This document shows positions 28,301 through 35,902 of a stretch of DNA of 64,000 nt, piece by piece. The stretch is from Massilia aurea (GTDB taxonomy: Bacteria; Pseudomonadota; Gammaproteobacteria; Burkholderiales; Burkholderiaceae_D). The notes beneath the pieces were generated by a model, which did not search any database, was not told the DNA's origin, and worked only from the letters and a program-made list of their open reading frames with translations. The translations under genes and the position numbers were made by a program. How positions within the stretch are numbered: position 1 is the first letter of the stretch; every line of letters starts with the position of its first letter. The DNA is taken from the NCBI RefSeq assembly GCF_024753205.1, contig NZ_JANUGZ010000004.1, forward strand, positions 186,001 to 250,000. Reading direction: 5' to 3'.

Positions 28301-29001
28301 ATATCTACGTGAACCGCAATATCGTTGGCGCGGTCGTCGGCGTGCAGCCGTTCGGTGGCGAAGGCAAATCCGGTACTGGTCCGAAAGCTGGTGGGCCGTT
28401 GTACATCAAGCGTCTGCAGCGCAGCGCGGCGCCATTGATGGACCATGTCCGTCAGGCTGACGTTGCGCTGGAAGCGCTGATCGGCTGGCTGCGCACGAAC
28501 GGCCAGCAACCCGTGGTGGCACTGGCCGAAGGCTATGCGCGCACGTCGTTGAATGGCGTGGCAATCGACTTGCCGGGGCCGACCGGCGAGCGCAATCGCC
28601 TGTCGTTCACGCCGCGCGGTGTCGTGCTGTGCGCATCGGGCACGCCGGCAGGCCTGCTCAATCAAGTGGCAGCCGCGCTGGCCACTGGCAACCGCGCACT
28701 GGTGCTGACCATGTCGCCAGAGGCGATCCCGGCCAACCTGCCGCAGGCGGTCAAGGAGCGCGTGCGCTTCATCGGCAAGGACGAAGTCGATGGGGGCGAA
28801 TTTGCGATCGCCTTGGTCGAATCGGGCCTGACCGGCTCTCTGCGCACGCAGCTGGCTGCGCGCAGCGGCGCCATCGTCGGGGTGGTCGATACCGAACCAC
28901 TGGCAGCGGTCGATCTGTGGCGGCTGGTGGCCGAACGCGCCGTCTGCGTCAATACGACGGCGGCTGGCGGTAATGCCAGCCTGATGACGCTGGGCCTGTA
29001 A
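25327..29001 (+). CDS. putA: Bifunctional proline dehydrogenase / L-glutamate gamma-semialdehyde dehydrogenase
   Basis: PutA oxidises proline to glutamate in two steps (FAD-linked proline dehydrogenase, then NAD-linked aldehyde dehydrogenase). 1224 residues. The PRODH barrel spans about 190-480 (RLVKGAYWDAEIK, YPQFATHNAHT, FQCLHGMGETLYDQV); the P5CDH domain about 560-1040 with Glu808 (VAETGGQN) and nucleophile Cys842 (DSAGQRCSALR); and an extra C-terminal fold-stabilising domain to the end, as in long-type PutA. The N-terminal ribbon-helix-helix DNA-binding domain of E. coli PutA is absent, so this form does not repress itself. A terminator lies just after the stop. Confidence 0.97.
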   Translation: MQIAAHPASIFVPFDALHAEIKRDQTPLRAAITAAYRRDETEAVQWLLAQGSGASHDAQALAHRLVAAVREKRTRSSGVDALMHEFSLSSEEGVALMCLAEALLRIPDSETADRLIADKISKGDWRKHLGESPSLFVNAATWGLLITGKLVSTNSEQGLGSALTRMIAKGGEPLIRKGVDMAMRMLGNQFVTGQTIDEALKNSRENETRGYRYSYDMLGEAALTELDAQHYYASYEQAIHAIGKASNGRGIKDGPGISIKLSALHPRYSRAQSARVMDELLPRVRSLVLLAKRYDIGINIDAEEADRLEISLDMLEVLAFDPELAGFEGIGLVVQAYQKRCPYVIDYVIDLAKRSGRKFMVRLVKGAYWDAEIKRAQVDGMPGYPVYTRKVHTDVSYLICARKLLGASDILYPQFATHNAHTLSVIYTWARLGNISNYEFQCLHGMGETLYDQVVGSKNLDKPCRIYAPVGSHETLLAYLVRRLLENGANSSFVNQIVDESVAINTLITDPFEVARASGGKPHPAIALPVDMFGTERKNSAGMDLVNEDILGVLAGGLSQQRRHVAAPLTAAKVDAGAIDAGAFANVVNPAQSADIVGLVQEASRADVDAALAAASAFAGEWAATSTTERAAILERTADLFEHHGVELMALAVREAGKSLPNAIAELREAVDFLRYYAVQIRAVTGVQANVQALGPVSCISPWNFPLAIFTGQVAAALAAGNVVLAKPAEQTPLIAHRAVELFLEAGTPRAALQLLPGRGEVVGAALTADSRIKGVIFTGSTEVAQLINRTLAKRAEQEGIDIPLVAETGGQNALIVDSSALPEQVVGDVLSSAFDSAGQRCSALRVLFLQEDIADKTIKMLKGAMQELRVGSPDRLATDIGPVIDAEAQRNLLAHIERTKATARSHFALELPTSVTSCGTFVPPTVLEIASLSELKQEVFGPVLHIVRYRRADLPKVIASINATGFGLTLGVHSRIDETIDYIVNHAHVGNIYVNRNIVGAVVGVQPFGGEGKSGTGPKAGGPLYIKRLQRSAAPLMDHVRQADVALEALIGWLRTNGQQPVVALAEGYARTSLNGVAIDLPGPTGERNRLSFTPRGVVLCASGTPAGLLNQVAAALATGNRALVLTMSPEAIPANLPQAVKERVRFIGKDEVDGGEFAIALVESGLTGSLRTQLAARSGAIVGVVDTEPLAAVDLWRLVAERAVCVNTTAAGGNASLMTLGL

Positions 29002-29009
29002 TTCACACC

Positions 29010-29040
29010 ACATCGGCGACTTCGGTCGCCGATGTGCTTT
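29010..29040 (+). terminator. Rho-independent terminator after putA
   Basis: ACATCGGCGAC and GTCGCCGATGT form an 11-bp stem around a TTCG tetraloop, followed by GCTTT. It separates putA from ald. Confidence 0.88.
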
Positions 29041-29110
29041 CTAACCCGCATTCACGTCAGGAGCAGTAACGGCAGTTGCAGGAACCACACCAACAACAAG
29101 GAGACTCACC

Positions 29111-30226
29111 ATGCTTGTAGGCGTTCCAACCGAAATCAAGAACAACGAATACCGCGTCGGCCTCACGCCGGCGTCGGTGCATGAACTGGTGGTGCAAGGC
29201 CACCAGGTGCTCGTCCAGCAGGGCGCCGGTAGCGAGATCGGCTTGCCCGATACGCAGTACGTCGCGGCCGGCGCCAGCATCGTGGCCAGCGCGCAAGAGG
29301 TGTTTGCGCAGGCCGCCATGATCGTCAAGGTCAAGGAGCCCCAGGCGGCTGAATGCGCGATGCTGCGCGAAGACCAGATACTCTTCACTTACCTGCACCT
29401 GGCGCCCGATCCCGATCAAACGGCGGCGCTGGTGCGGTCAAGAGCCATCTGCATCGCCTATGAAACTGTCACCGGGCCTGGCGGCGGCTTGCCGCTGCTC
29501 GCGCCGATGAGCGAAGTGGCAGGGCGCATGTCGATCCAGGCAGGCGCTGCGCACCTGGAGAAATCCAGGGGCGGCATGGGCCTGCTGCTGGGCGGTGTAC
29601 CGGGCGTGGCCGCGGGCCACGTCGTCATCATCGGCGCCGGCGTGGTGGGCGCCAATGCCCTGCAGATGGCGGTGGGCACGGGCGCACGGGTGACGGTGCT
29701 CGACAAGAACCTCGATCGCCTGCGCCAGCTCGATCTGGTCTATGGCAACCGCATCGTCACGCTGCATTCCAACGCGCAGGCGCTCGAAGAAGCCGTGCTC
29801 TCGGCGGATCTGGTCATCGGCGGGGTACTGGTGCCGGGCGCCGCAGCGCCGAAACTCGTCACGCGCAGCATGGTGTCACGCATGAAGAGGGGCGCGGTCA
29901 TCGTCGACGTGGCGATTGACCAGGGCGGCTGCTTTGAAACGTCCCACGCCACCACCCACGCCGATCCGACCTTCGTCATCGACGGCGTCGTGCATTACTG
30001 CGTTGCGAACATGCCTGGCGCAGTCGCCCGCACATCCACTTTTGCGCTGAACAACGCCACGATCGGCCACGTGCTGGCGCTGGCCGGCAAGGGCTGGCGG
30101 CGCGCGCTGGGCGATGATCCCCATCTGCGTCATGGCCTTAACGTCTGCCAGGGCAAGGTCACGTTCGAGGCCGTGGCGCACGCACTGGGCTACGACTACA
30201 TGCCGGCCGAGTCGCTGCTGGACTAG
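29111..30226 (+). CDS. ald: Alanine dehydrogenase
   Basis: Ald reversibly deaminates L-alanine to pyruvate with NAD. 371 residues, the family length. The N-terminus [20 protein letters not shown] is canonical, with the catalytic His in the [11 protein letters not shown] segment and the Rossmann motif [21 protein letters not shown] at about 175-190. The ATG at 29111 follows AAGGAGA. It lies in the amino-acid catabolic stretch after putA but behind a terminator, so it has its own promoter. Its TAG stop overlaps the stop of the convergent nucleosidase gene. Confidence 0.96.
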   Translation: MLVGVPTEIKNNEYRVGLTPASVHELVVQGHQVLVQQGAGSEIGLPDTQYVAAGASIVASAQEVFAQAAMIVKVKEPQAAECAMLREDQILFTYLHLAPDPDQTAALVRSRAICIAYETVTGPGGGLPLLAPMSEVAGRMSIQAGAAHLEKSRGGMGLLLGGVPGVAAGHVVIIGAGVVGANALQMAVGTGARVTVLDKNLDRLRQLDLVYGNRIVTLHSNAQALEEAVLSADLVIGGVLVPGAAAPKLVTRSMVSRMKRGAVIVDVAIDQGGCFETSHATTHADPTFVIDGVVHYCVANMPGAVARTSTFALNNATIGHVLALAGKGWRRALGDDPHLRHGLNVCQGKVTFEAVAHALGYDYMPAESLLD

Positions 30227-30990
30227 AGCGGCGCTGCCGCCAGATCCCGGCACAGGCGCCGGGTGATGTGAAATGCGTACTGCGCGGCGACCGTCTTCAC
30301 GAAGCCCATGAAGTCGTGCGCCGCGTGTTCGTTGGCGTTGTCCGAAATCGCGCGGATGACGGCAAACGGCACGTGCAGTTCGTGACACACCTGCGCCACC
30401 GCAGCGCCTTCCATCTCCACCGCCACCAGGCCCGGCAGCGCGGCATTCATCGCATCGATTTTCGCGGCGTCCTGCACGAACTGGTCGCCGCTGGCAATCA
30501 GGCCGCGGTGCACGCGCGGCTGTCTCAGGCCGAATTGTTCACGGTCTGCCTGCGCGATCGCATGTGTCAGTTCCTCGTCCAGGAATGCATGCGCGGCACT
30601 GGACACCCGCAGCGACAGCCGGGCGTCTGGCTGAAAATGCGTTTGCCCCGTCAATGGCACCTCGAAACGCGGAAACAGGGGACTGGCATCCATGTCGTGC
30701 TGAACGAGCGATTCAGCCACGACGATGTCCCCAACCCGGATCGACGCGTCGCCTGCACCGGCCACGCCCGTGAACAGGATGTGGGTAACTCCGAACTTCT
30801 CCACAAGCGTTGTCGCTGTCATGGCAGCAGCAACCTTCCCAATTCGCGACAGGACGCAGACAGCATCGATTTCCCACAGCTGTCCGAGAAAGTACTCACG
30901 CTTGCCGTGGATGAGCGTAGAGGGCCCTTGCAAGGCTTCCACGAGCCCTGCCTGTTCTTCGTGCAACGCGCTGATGATGCCTAAACGCAT
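30223..30990 (-). CDS. mtnN: 5'-methylthioadenosine/S-adenosylhomocysteine nucleosidase
   Basis: MtnN removes adenine from methylthioadenosine and S-adenosylhomocysteine (methionine salvage, SAM by-product clearance). 255 residues from ATG 30990, similar to family length with a moderate insertion around residues 120-150. MRLGIISALHEEQAGL matches the usual start, FTGVAGAGD is the phosphorylase-fold loop, and the catalytic Glu and Asp lie in VAVEMEGAAVAQV and AISDNANEH. An upstream ATG (31014) is possible. Convergent with ald: the two stop codons overlap within CTAG. Its promoter must lie at the left edge of the origin region. Confidence 0.9.
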   Translation of the reverse strand: MRLGIISALHEEQAGLVEALQGPSTLIHGKREYFLGQLWEIDAVCVLSRIGKVAAAMTATTLVEKFGVTHILFTGVAGAGDASIRVGDIVVAESLVQHDMDASPLFPRFEVPLTGQTHFQPDARLSLRVSSAAHAFLDEELTHAIAQADREQFGLRQPRVHRGLIASGDQFVQDAAKIDAMNAALPGLVAVEMEGAAVAQVCHELHVPFAVIRAISDNANEHAAHDFMGFVKTVAAQYAFHITRRLCRDLAAAPL

Positions 30991-31067
30991 TTCTTTTGCT
31001 GGGCCGTTGTGCATAAGCGCCGGATTGTACACAGCATTGTCAGGCGTTGGAGACAAATTTGCTGGCC

Positions 31068-31341
31068 TGTTTTTTCATTCTGGAAAACGCTTTTTTTTGG
31101 CTGCGCTGTTGTTTGCTTATTTAATTAAGAGAGTTGTATACAAAATAGTAGTAGTAAGTAAACGCACGATTTTCTGTGGATAAGGTTCGTTTACTCAACA
31201 GAATCAGCGCGTTAAGTCCTGTTTTTTACGCGGGACAACACATGCGCGAGTTACGCATGGATCGTGGACAACAATTTGGCCGTTGCCAAAAGCCGGGGTT
31301 CTGCACAGTTGATGCTGTGGATATGCAGGCGCTTGTCCACA
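31068..31341. repeat. oriC module 1
   Basis: In order: an AT-rich segment 31068-31135 with an 8-T run; GTATAC 31136-31141; trios TAG-TAG-TAG-TAA 31146-31157; spacer; DnaA box TGTGGATAA 31175-31183; a weaker CGTGGACAA 31263-31271; TGCACA 31302-31307; and the inverted pair TGTGGATAT 31316-31324 and TTGTCCACA 31333-31341, separated by 8 nt. On the complementary strand this reads box, spacer, trio, AT-rich, the polarity described for DnaA-trio origins. This module has the most AT-rich candidate unwinding segment (TTATTTAATTAAG, 31117-31129). Confidence 0.8.
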
Positions 31342-31422
31342 GGACGTTGGCGCCTGGGAGCTGGTTGTCAGTGATCGATGCTGGTTGGCAATTTCGAATT
31401 GCTGCCGTTTTTTGTGCCTGCG

Positions 31423-31728
31423 TTCTTTTTTTTTTGAAAAACGCTTTTAGAACGGTGCTCAGCCGAGTTTCAGGCCGAGGATGTCCAGCGCGCGAGTTAT
31501 CCAGTTTGTTTACTTAAAAGCTTGTATACAAAATAGTAGTAATAGTAAACGCGGCCGATTGTGTGGATAAGCCTGGATTTTTCCACAACTTCAACGGTTT
31601 ACGCGGTTTGAAACTGGCTGGAGAACCCTGGTGCTGACGGTGCAGCGATGGTGAACAGATTTGCCGACGGTTGAAAAAAACGCGCTTTTGCACATTCCAT
31701 CCTGTGGATATGCATTGGGTTCTCCACA
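31423..31728. repeat. oriC module 2
   Basis: In order: T-run and AT-rich segment 31423-31450; GTATAC 31524-31529 inside a block that matches module 1 almost exactly; five contiguous trios TAG-TAG-TAA-TAG-TAA 31534-31548; a GC-rich spacer containing CGCGGCC; DnaA box TGTGGATAA 31562-31570; TTTTCCACA 31579-31587; TGCACA 31689-31694; and the inverted pair TGTGGATAT 31703-31711 and TTCTCCACA 31720-31728, again with an 8-nt gap. The offset to module 1 is 387-388 bp. This is the best-preserved trio array of the three. Confidence 0.8.
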
Positions 31729-31776
31729 GATCTGAAAGCCTGCTTGCAATGACCGCGTTGTTGGGATCTGCCACGG

Positions 31777-32033
31777 ACAAAATTTTTTTTTGAAACAGGC
31801 ATCTCAGGTTTACAACCAATAACTGTATACAACATTGATAGTAATAAGTAAGGGTGGCCACTTTCTGTGGACAACCCGGTTAACGAGAACAAAATCATCG
31901 ACTTACCGCGCGCATAAGCCAGTGCACTAGTACCCCGGCTTCCTGGTGGCAAATCTGGACAAGATTTTTGCTTGTGTACAAAAGCGGAGTTCTGCACAAA
32001 CCGTACCTGTGGATATCCATTTGCTTATCCACA
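31777..32033. repeat. oriC module 3
   Basis: In order: T-run 31778-31792; GTATAC 31825-31830; trios TAG-TAA-TAA 31839-31847; a GC-rich spacer; DnaA box variant TGTGGACAA 31866-31874; TGCACA 31993-31998; and the inverted pair TGTGGATAT 32008-32016 and a perfect TTATCCACA 32025-32033, gap 8 nt. The offset to module 2 is about 301-305 bp. Its trio-proximal box is weaker than in modules 1 and 2, but its distal pair is the strongest. It ends 71 bp before the alpha/beta hydrolase start. Confidence 0.75.
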
Positions 32034-32103
32034 GGTGGGGTCTGGACAGGCGTTTACGTTCTGGTAAGCTGTGTTTCATCGAGTCAGCGCCAAGGGGAGC
32101 CGC

Positions 32104-32931
32104 ATGGAATTCGAGTCGCATTACGCCACGGTCAATGGCTTGAACATGCACTACGTGACAGCCGGCGAAGGCCCGCCGGTGATCCTGCTCCATGGTTTTC
32201 CTGACACGCATCAGGTCTGGCGGCGTCAGATTCCGGATCTCGCTGCGGCGGGTCTGCGTGTGATTGCGCCCGACCTGCGTGGATACGGCAAGACCGATAT
32301 GCCGCGAGACGTCGGTGCGTATGCCGTGTCATTTCTGGCCGATGATGTATTACGACTGATGGACGCGCTCGGTATCGACAAGGCTGTCGTGGTCGGTCAT
32401 GACTGGGGCGCGTTGATCGGCTGGCACCTGGCCATGCATGCGCCGGAACGCATCGTGCGTTATGCCGCTCTGTCGGTCGGCCATCCCAAGGCAATTTCTT
32501 CTTCAAGCCTCGGTCAGAAACTGCGGTTCTGGTACATGCTTGTTTTCAAAACGCCCGTCGTCGCGGAGGCATTGCTGAAAGCAGGGGATTGGGCCGCGTT
32601 GCGAAAAATGATTCGTAGTCGCGAACAGCAAGAAATCTGGATTGCGGCGCTCGCACCCGAAGGTCGCCTGACGGCAGCGCTGAATTATTATCGCGCCAAT
32701 TTCAAGCCATCATCCGCGCGGGCCTGGCTGCCAGTCAACGTACCGGTGATGGGTGTCTGGAGCGAGCATGATCCAGCATTGGGCGAACAACAGATGCTCG
32801 ATTCGCGCGAGCAATGTCGTGCAGGTTTTCGCTATGAACGTATCGATGGTGTCGGCCATTGGTTGCAGCTCTCGGGCGCGGATCGCCTGAACGCATTGTT
32901 GCTCGACTTCATAAGGTCGCCGATCGCTTGA
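32104..32931 (+). CDS. Alpha/beta hydrolase, epoxide hydrolase-like
   Basis: 275 residues, soluble. The fold starts with the oxyanion-hole HGFP (about 30-33); the nucleophile is Asp100 in VVGHDWGALIGW, as in epoxide hydrolases and haloalkane dehalogenases; the acid is probably the Asp in WSEHDPALG and the base the His in GVGHWLQ. RGYGKTDMP follows the family pattern. The ATG at 32104 follows AGGGGAG. Substrate not predictable. It is the first gene to the right of the predicted origin and reads away from it. Confidence 0.88.
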   Translation: MEFESHYATVNGLNMHYVTAGEGPPVILLHGFPDTHQVWRRQIPDLAAAGLRVIAPDLRGYGKTDMPRDVGAYAVSFLADDVLRLMDALGIDKAVVVGHDWGALIGWHLAMHAPERIVRYAALSVGHPKAISSSSLGQKLRFWYMLVFKTPVVAEALLKAGDWAALRKMIRSREQQEIWIAALAPEGRLTAALNYYRANFKPSSARAWLPVNVPVMGVWSEHDPALGEQQMLDSREQCRAGFRYERIDGVGHWLQLSGADRLNALLLDFIRSPIA

Positions 32932-32997
32932 CCGCCAGGTGAGTACGTACGGCATGCCGTAGAATTGCGGCTTCAGCACTCCTCCCGAATCCTTTCC

Positions 32998-33768
32998 ATG
33001 ATTGATGTTGTTTGGCTCGGCGGCGCCGCGTTCGCCGCCGGCCTGGTCGATGCCGTTGTCGGCGGCGGCGGCCTGGTCCAGCTTCCCGCGATGTTCTCTC
33101 TGTTGCCGAAAGAAGCGCCGGCAACCATCCTCGGCACCAATAAGCTTGCAGCGATTTTCGGCACCAGTTCGGCCGCCGTGGATTACGCGCGGCGTGTGCG
33201 GGTAGCGTGGAGTACCGCCGCACCGGCAGCTGCCGCCGCATTTCTCCTGTCGTTCGCTGGCGCCTGGACGGTAACGCGCGTGCCCGCCGATTTCGTCCGC
33301 GCCTTATTGCCCATCATCCTTGTTGCGGTCGCGGTCTATACCTTCATGAAGAAAGACCTGGGGTCCGTGCACGCACCGGTGCACAGCGGTTTGGCCGAAC
33401 GGTATTGGGCGATCGGGATTGGCGCGGCGATCGGATTCTACGATGGGTTCTTTGGTCCCGGTACCGGCAGTTTTTTGATCTTCCTGTTCGTGCGCTTTTT
33501 CGGCTTTGATTTTCTGAGTGCTTCGGCCGCGGCAAAGATCGTGAACGTTGCGTGCAATTTCTCGGCGCTGATGTGGTTTGGTTACAGCGGCCATATTCTG
33601 TGGCAACTTGGACTGATGATGGCAGGTTGCCAAATCGTGGGTTCGCTGACTGGCACGCGTCTCGCAATGAGGTATGGCAGCGGCTTCGTGCGCAAGGTCT
33701 TCCTGTTTGTCGTCAGCGCCTTGATTGTCAAGACTGCCTACGATTCCTTCACAAAGTTGGGTTGGTAG
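32998..33768 (+). CDS. TSUP-family (TauE/SafE) membrane transporter
   Basis: 256 residues with about eight hydrophobic segments. The family pattern AAGLVDAVVGGGGLVQLPAMF at the start and its repeat GIGAAIGFYDGFFGPGTGSFL in the middle identify the sulfite exporter TauE/SafE family (anion or sulfur-compound permeases of the inner membrane). The ATG at 32998 begins the first membrane segment. It follows the hydrolase by 66 bp in the same direction. A short GC hairpin (33797-33816) follows the stop. The transported compound is unknown. Confidence 0.9.
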   Translation: MIDVVWLGGAAFAAGLVDAVVGGGGLVQLPAMFSLLPKEAPATILGTNKLAAIFGTSSAAVDYARRVRVAWSTAAPAAAAAFLLSFAGAWTVTRVPADFVRALLPIILVAVAVYTFMKKDLGSVHAPVHSGLAERYWAIGIGAAIGFYDGFFGPGTGSFLIFLFVRFFGFDFLSASAAAKIVNVACNFSALMWFGYSGHILWQLGLMMAGCQIVGSLTGTRLAMRYGSGFVRKVFLFVVSALIVKTAYDSFTKLGW

Positions 33769-33775
33769 TCGCCAT

Positions 33776-33791
33776 TGTTCCACGTGAAACA
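33776..33791. promoter_or_regulatory. parS site 1
   Basis: TGTTCCACGTGAAACA, a match to the near-universal ParB-binding sequence TGTTNCACGTGAAACA. It starts 8 bp after the TSUP stop codon. Confidence 0.93.
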
Positions 33792-33796
33792 TCGCG

Positions 33797-33816
33797 AAGC
33801 CGGGTCAGCCCGGCTT
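33797..33816 (+). terminator. Short hairpin after the TSUP gene
   Basis: AAGCCGGG and CCCGGCTT pair around a TCAG loop, followed by TGTC. It lies between parS sites 1 and 2. A plausible weak terminator. Confidence 0.5.
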
Positions 33817-33828
33817 TGTCAGTTGCGA

Positions 33829-33844
33829 CGTTCCACGTGAAACA
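33829..33844. promoter_or_regulatory. parS site 2
   Basis: CGTTCCACGTGAAACA, one mismatch at the first position to the parS consensus; 53 bp from site 1. Confidence 0.9.
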
Positions 33845-33867
33845 ATTGCGATGTCCAACTTGTTCGA

Positions 33868-33883
33868 CGTTCCACGTGAAACA
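33868..33883. promoter_or_regulatory. parS site 3
   Basis: CGTTCCACGTGAAACA, identical to site 2 and 39 bp beyond it. The three sites form a cluster within 110 bp, about 85 bp upstream of mnmG. Confidence 0.9.
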
Positions 33884-33970
33884 AAATTCGTCGTTTTCTG
33901 GCGGTCGAAGAATCAGTCAGCACAAAAGAATCTATAATCGCGCATTAGTCTCCTCGCCTCACATCCCATC

Positions 33971-35902
33971 ATGCTATTTCCAACTGAATTCGACGTCATC
34001 GTCGTCGGCGGCGGCCATGCCGGTACCGAAGCTGCACTCGCGTCTGCACGCACAGGTCAAAAGACCCTTTTGCTGACTCACAATATTGAAACCTTGGGCG
34101 CCATGTCCTGCAATCCGTCGATCGGCGGCATCGGCAAAGGACACCTGGTCAAGGAAGTCGATGCCCTCGGCGGCGCCATGGCCATTGCCACCGATGAGGC
34201 AGGCATCCAGTTCAGGATCCTGAATTCATCGAAGGGACCGGCGGTACGCGCCACCCGCGCGCAAGCCGACCGCGTCCTGTACAAGGCAGCGATCCGCTCG
34301 CGCCTGGAAAACCAGCCGAACCTGTGGCTGTTCCAGCAGGCAGTCGAAGACCTGATCGTTGAAGGTGATCGGGTGGTCGGCGCCGTGACCCAAGTGGGTC
34401 TGAGCTTCCGTGCACGCGCAGTCGTACTCACGGCCGGTACTTTCCTGGACGGGAAAATCCACGTTGGCCTGCAAAATTATGCTGGCGGCCGCGCGGGCGA
34501 TCCACCGGCGACGTCGTTGTCGGCACGCCTGAAGGAACTGAAGCTGCCGCAGGGCCGCCTGAAAACCGGCACACCGCCCCGCATCGATGGCCGCAGTATC
34601 GACTTCTCGCTGCTGACCGAGCAGCCTGGTGACCTCGACCCGGTGCCCGTTTTCTCTTACATGGGCAATGTCGCGATGCATCCGAAGCAGGTGCCATGCT
34701 GGGTCACACACACCAATGAACGCACGCACGACATCATCCGGGCCGGGCTGGACCGCAGCCCGATGTACACGGGCGTGATCGAAGGTGTCGGTCCGCGTTA
34801 CTGCCCATCGATCGAAGACAAGATCCATCGCTTCGCCAGCAAGGAATCACACCAGATCTTCCTCGAGCCGGAGGGCTTGACGACCAACGAGTTCTATCCG
34901 AACGGTATCTCGACCAGCCTGCCATTCGACGTGCAACTGGCCCTGGTGCGCTCGATGCGCGGCATGGAAAACGCATTCATCATGCGGCCCGGCTATGCGA
35001 TCGAATACGATTACTTCGATCCGCGCGGCTTGAAAGCGTCGCTGGAAACCAAGTCGATCAAGGGTCTGTTCTTCGCCGGCCAGATCAACGGCACCACCGG
35101 TTACGAAGAAGCGGCGGCCCAGGGTTTGCTGGCCGGCTTGAACGCCGCGCTGCAAACGCAGGGCAAGGATGCCTGGACGCCGGGTCGCTCGGAAGCGTAC
35201 CTCGGCGTGCTGGTCGACGACCTGACGACGCAGGGTGTGGCCGAGCCATACCGCATGTTCACCAGCCGCGCCGAATATCGCCTGTCGCTGCGTGAAGACA
35301 ATGCCGACATGCGCCTGACCGAAATCGGTCGTGGCCTGGGTCTGGTTGACGACGCACGCTGGGCGGCATTCGAGACCAAGCGCGAGTCCGTCGCGCGTGA
35401 ACTGGAACGCCTGCGCTCGGTGTGGGTCAACCCGCGCATCCTGGCCGCGGCCGAGTCGGAACGCATCGTCGGCCAGCCGCTCGAGCGCGAATACAATCTG
35501 GCCGACCTGCTGCGCAGACCGGGCGTGAACTACGACACCTTGATGACGATGAGTGGTCTCGAAGGGCAGAGCCTGGCCGGTCCGGGTGTTGAGGATCCCG
35601 CCGTCAAAGAGCAGGTCGAGATCCAGCTGAAGTACTCCGGCTACATCGATCGTCAGGCGCGCGAAGTCGAGCGTCATGATCACTACGAAAACATGAAGCT
35701 GCCCGAGAACCTGAACTACCTGGACATCGAAGCGCTGTCGTTCGAAGTGCGTCAGAAGCTCGACAAGCAGCGACCTGAAACCCTGGGCCAGGCCTCGCGT
35801 ATTTCGGGCGTAACCCCGGCTGCGATTTCGCTGCTGCTGGTGACGCTGAAAAAACGGGGCGCCAATGGTTTCACTACGACTGCAGCGGAGGTGGCCGAAT
35901 GA
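33971..35902 (+). CDS. mnmG: tRNA uridine-5-carboxymethylaminomethyl modification enzyme MnmG (GidA)
   Basis: MnmG works with MnmE to place the carboxymethylaminomethyl group on wobble U34 of certain tRNAs, using FAD. 643 residues, the normal length. The FAD motif [15 protein letters not shown] is near the start, [20 protein letters not shown] follows, and the [17 protein letters not shown] and C-terminal [16 protein letters not shown] regions are typical. A candidate -10 TATAAT lies at 33933-33938. mnmG beside the origin and ahead of rsmG is the classic arrangement. Overlaps rsmG by 4 bp. Confidence 0.98.
   Translation: MLFPTEFDVIVVGGGHAGTEAALASARTGQKTLLLTHNIETLGAMSCNPSIGGIGKGHLVKEVDALGGAMAIATDEAGIQFRILNSSKGPAVRATRAQADRVLYKAAIRSRLENQPNLWLFQQAVEDLIVEGDRVVGAVTQVGLSFRARAVVLTAGTFLDGKIHVGLQNYAGGRAGDPPATSLSARLKELKLPQGRLKTGTPPRIDGRSIDFSLLTEQPGDLDPVPVFSYMGNVAMHPKQVPCWVTHTNERTHDIIRAGLDRSPMYTGVIEGVGPRYCPSIEDKIHRFASKESHQIFLEPEGLTTNEFYPNGISTSLPFDVQLALVRSMRGMENAFIMRPGYAIEYDYFDPRGLKASLETKSIKGLFFAGQINGTTGYEEAAAQGLLAGLNAALQTQGKDAWTPGRSEAYLGVLVDDLTTQGVAEPYRMFTSRAEYRLSLREDNADMRLTEIGRGLGLVDDARWAAFETKRESVARELERLRSVWVNPRILAAAESERIVGQPLEREYNLADLLRRPGVNYDTLMTMSGLEGQSLAGPGVEDPAVKEQVEIQLKYSGYIDRQAREVERHDHYENMKLPENLNYLDIEALSFEVRQKLDKQRPETLGQASRISGVTPAAISLLLVTLKKRGANGFTTTAAEVAE

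Larger units (their letters stand above)
31068..32040. other. Predicted chromosomal replication origin (oriC) with three tandem DnaA-box/trio modules
   Basis: About 1 kb with no coding character, AT-rich and full of DnaA-box-like 9-mers: perfect TGTGGATAA/TTATCCACA at 31175-31183, 31562-31570 and 32025-32033, plus one-mismatch forms at 31316-31324, 31333-31341, 31579-31587, 31703-31711, 31720-31728, 31866-31874 and 32008-32016. They are arranged as three repeated modules (listed separately). Each has TAG/TAA trinucleotide runs of the DnaA-trio type next to a DnaA box and an AT-rich side, the layout of a bacterial basal unwinding element. mnmG-rsmG-parAB-atp follow downstream and parS sites lie 1.7 kb away. 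dnaA itself is not in the window. Origin function is inferred. Confidence 0.85.

Noticed and set aside
31176..32003. Short open frames inside the predicted origin
   Set aside because: Low-complexity translations with no ribosome-binding site; the DNA carries DnaA boxes and trios instead.
31136..32033. CRISPR-like array in the repeated region
   Set aside because: The repeats are few, diverged and unequally spaced (387 and 303 bp), and no cas gene is present.
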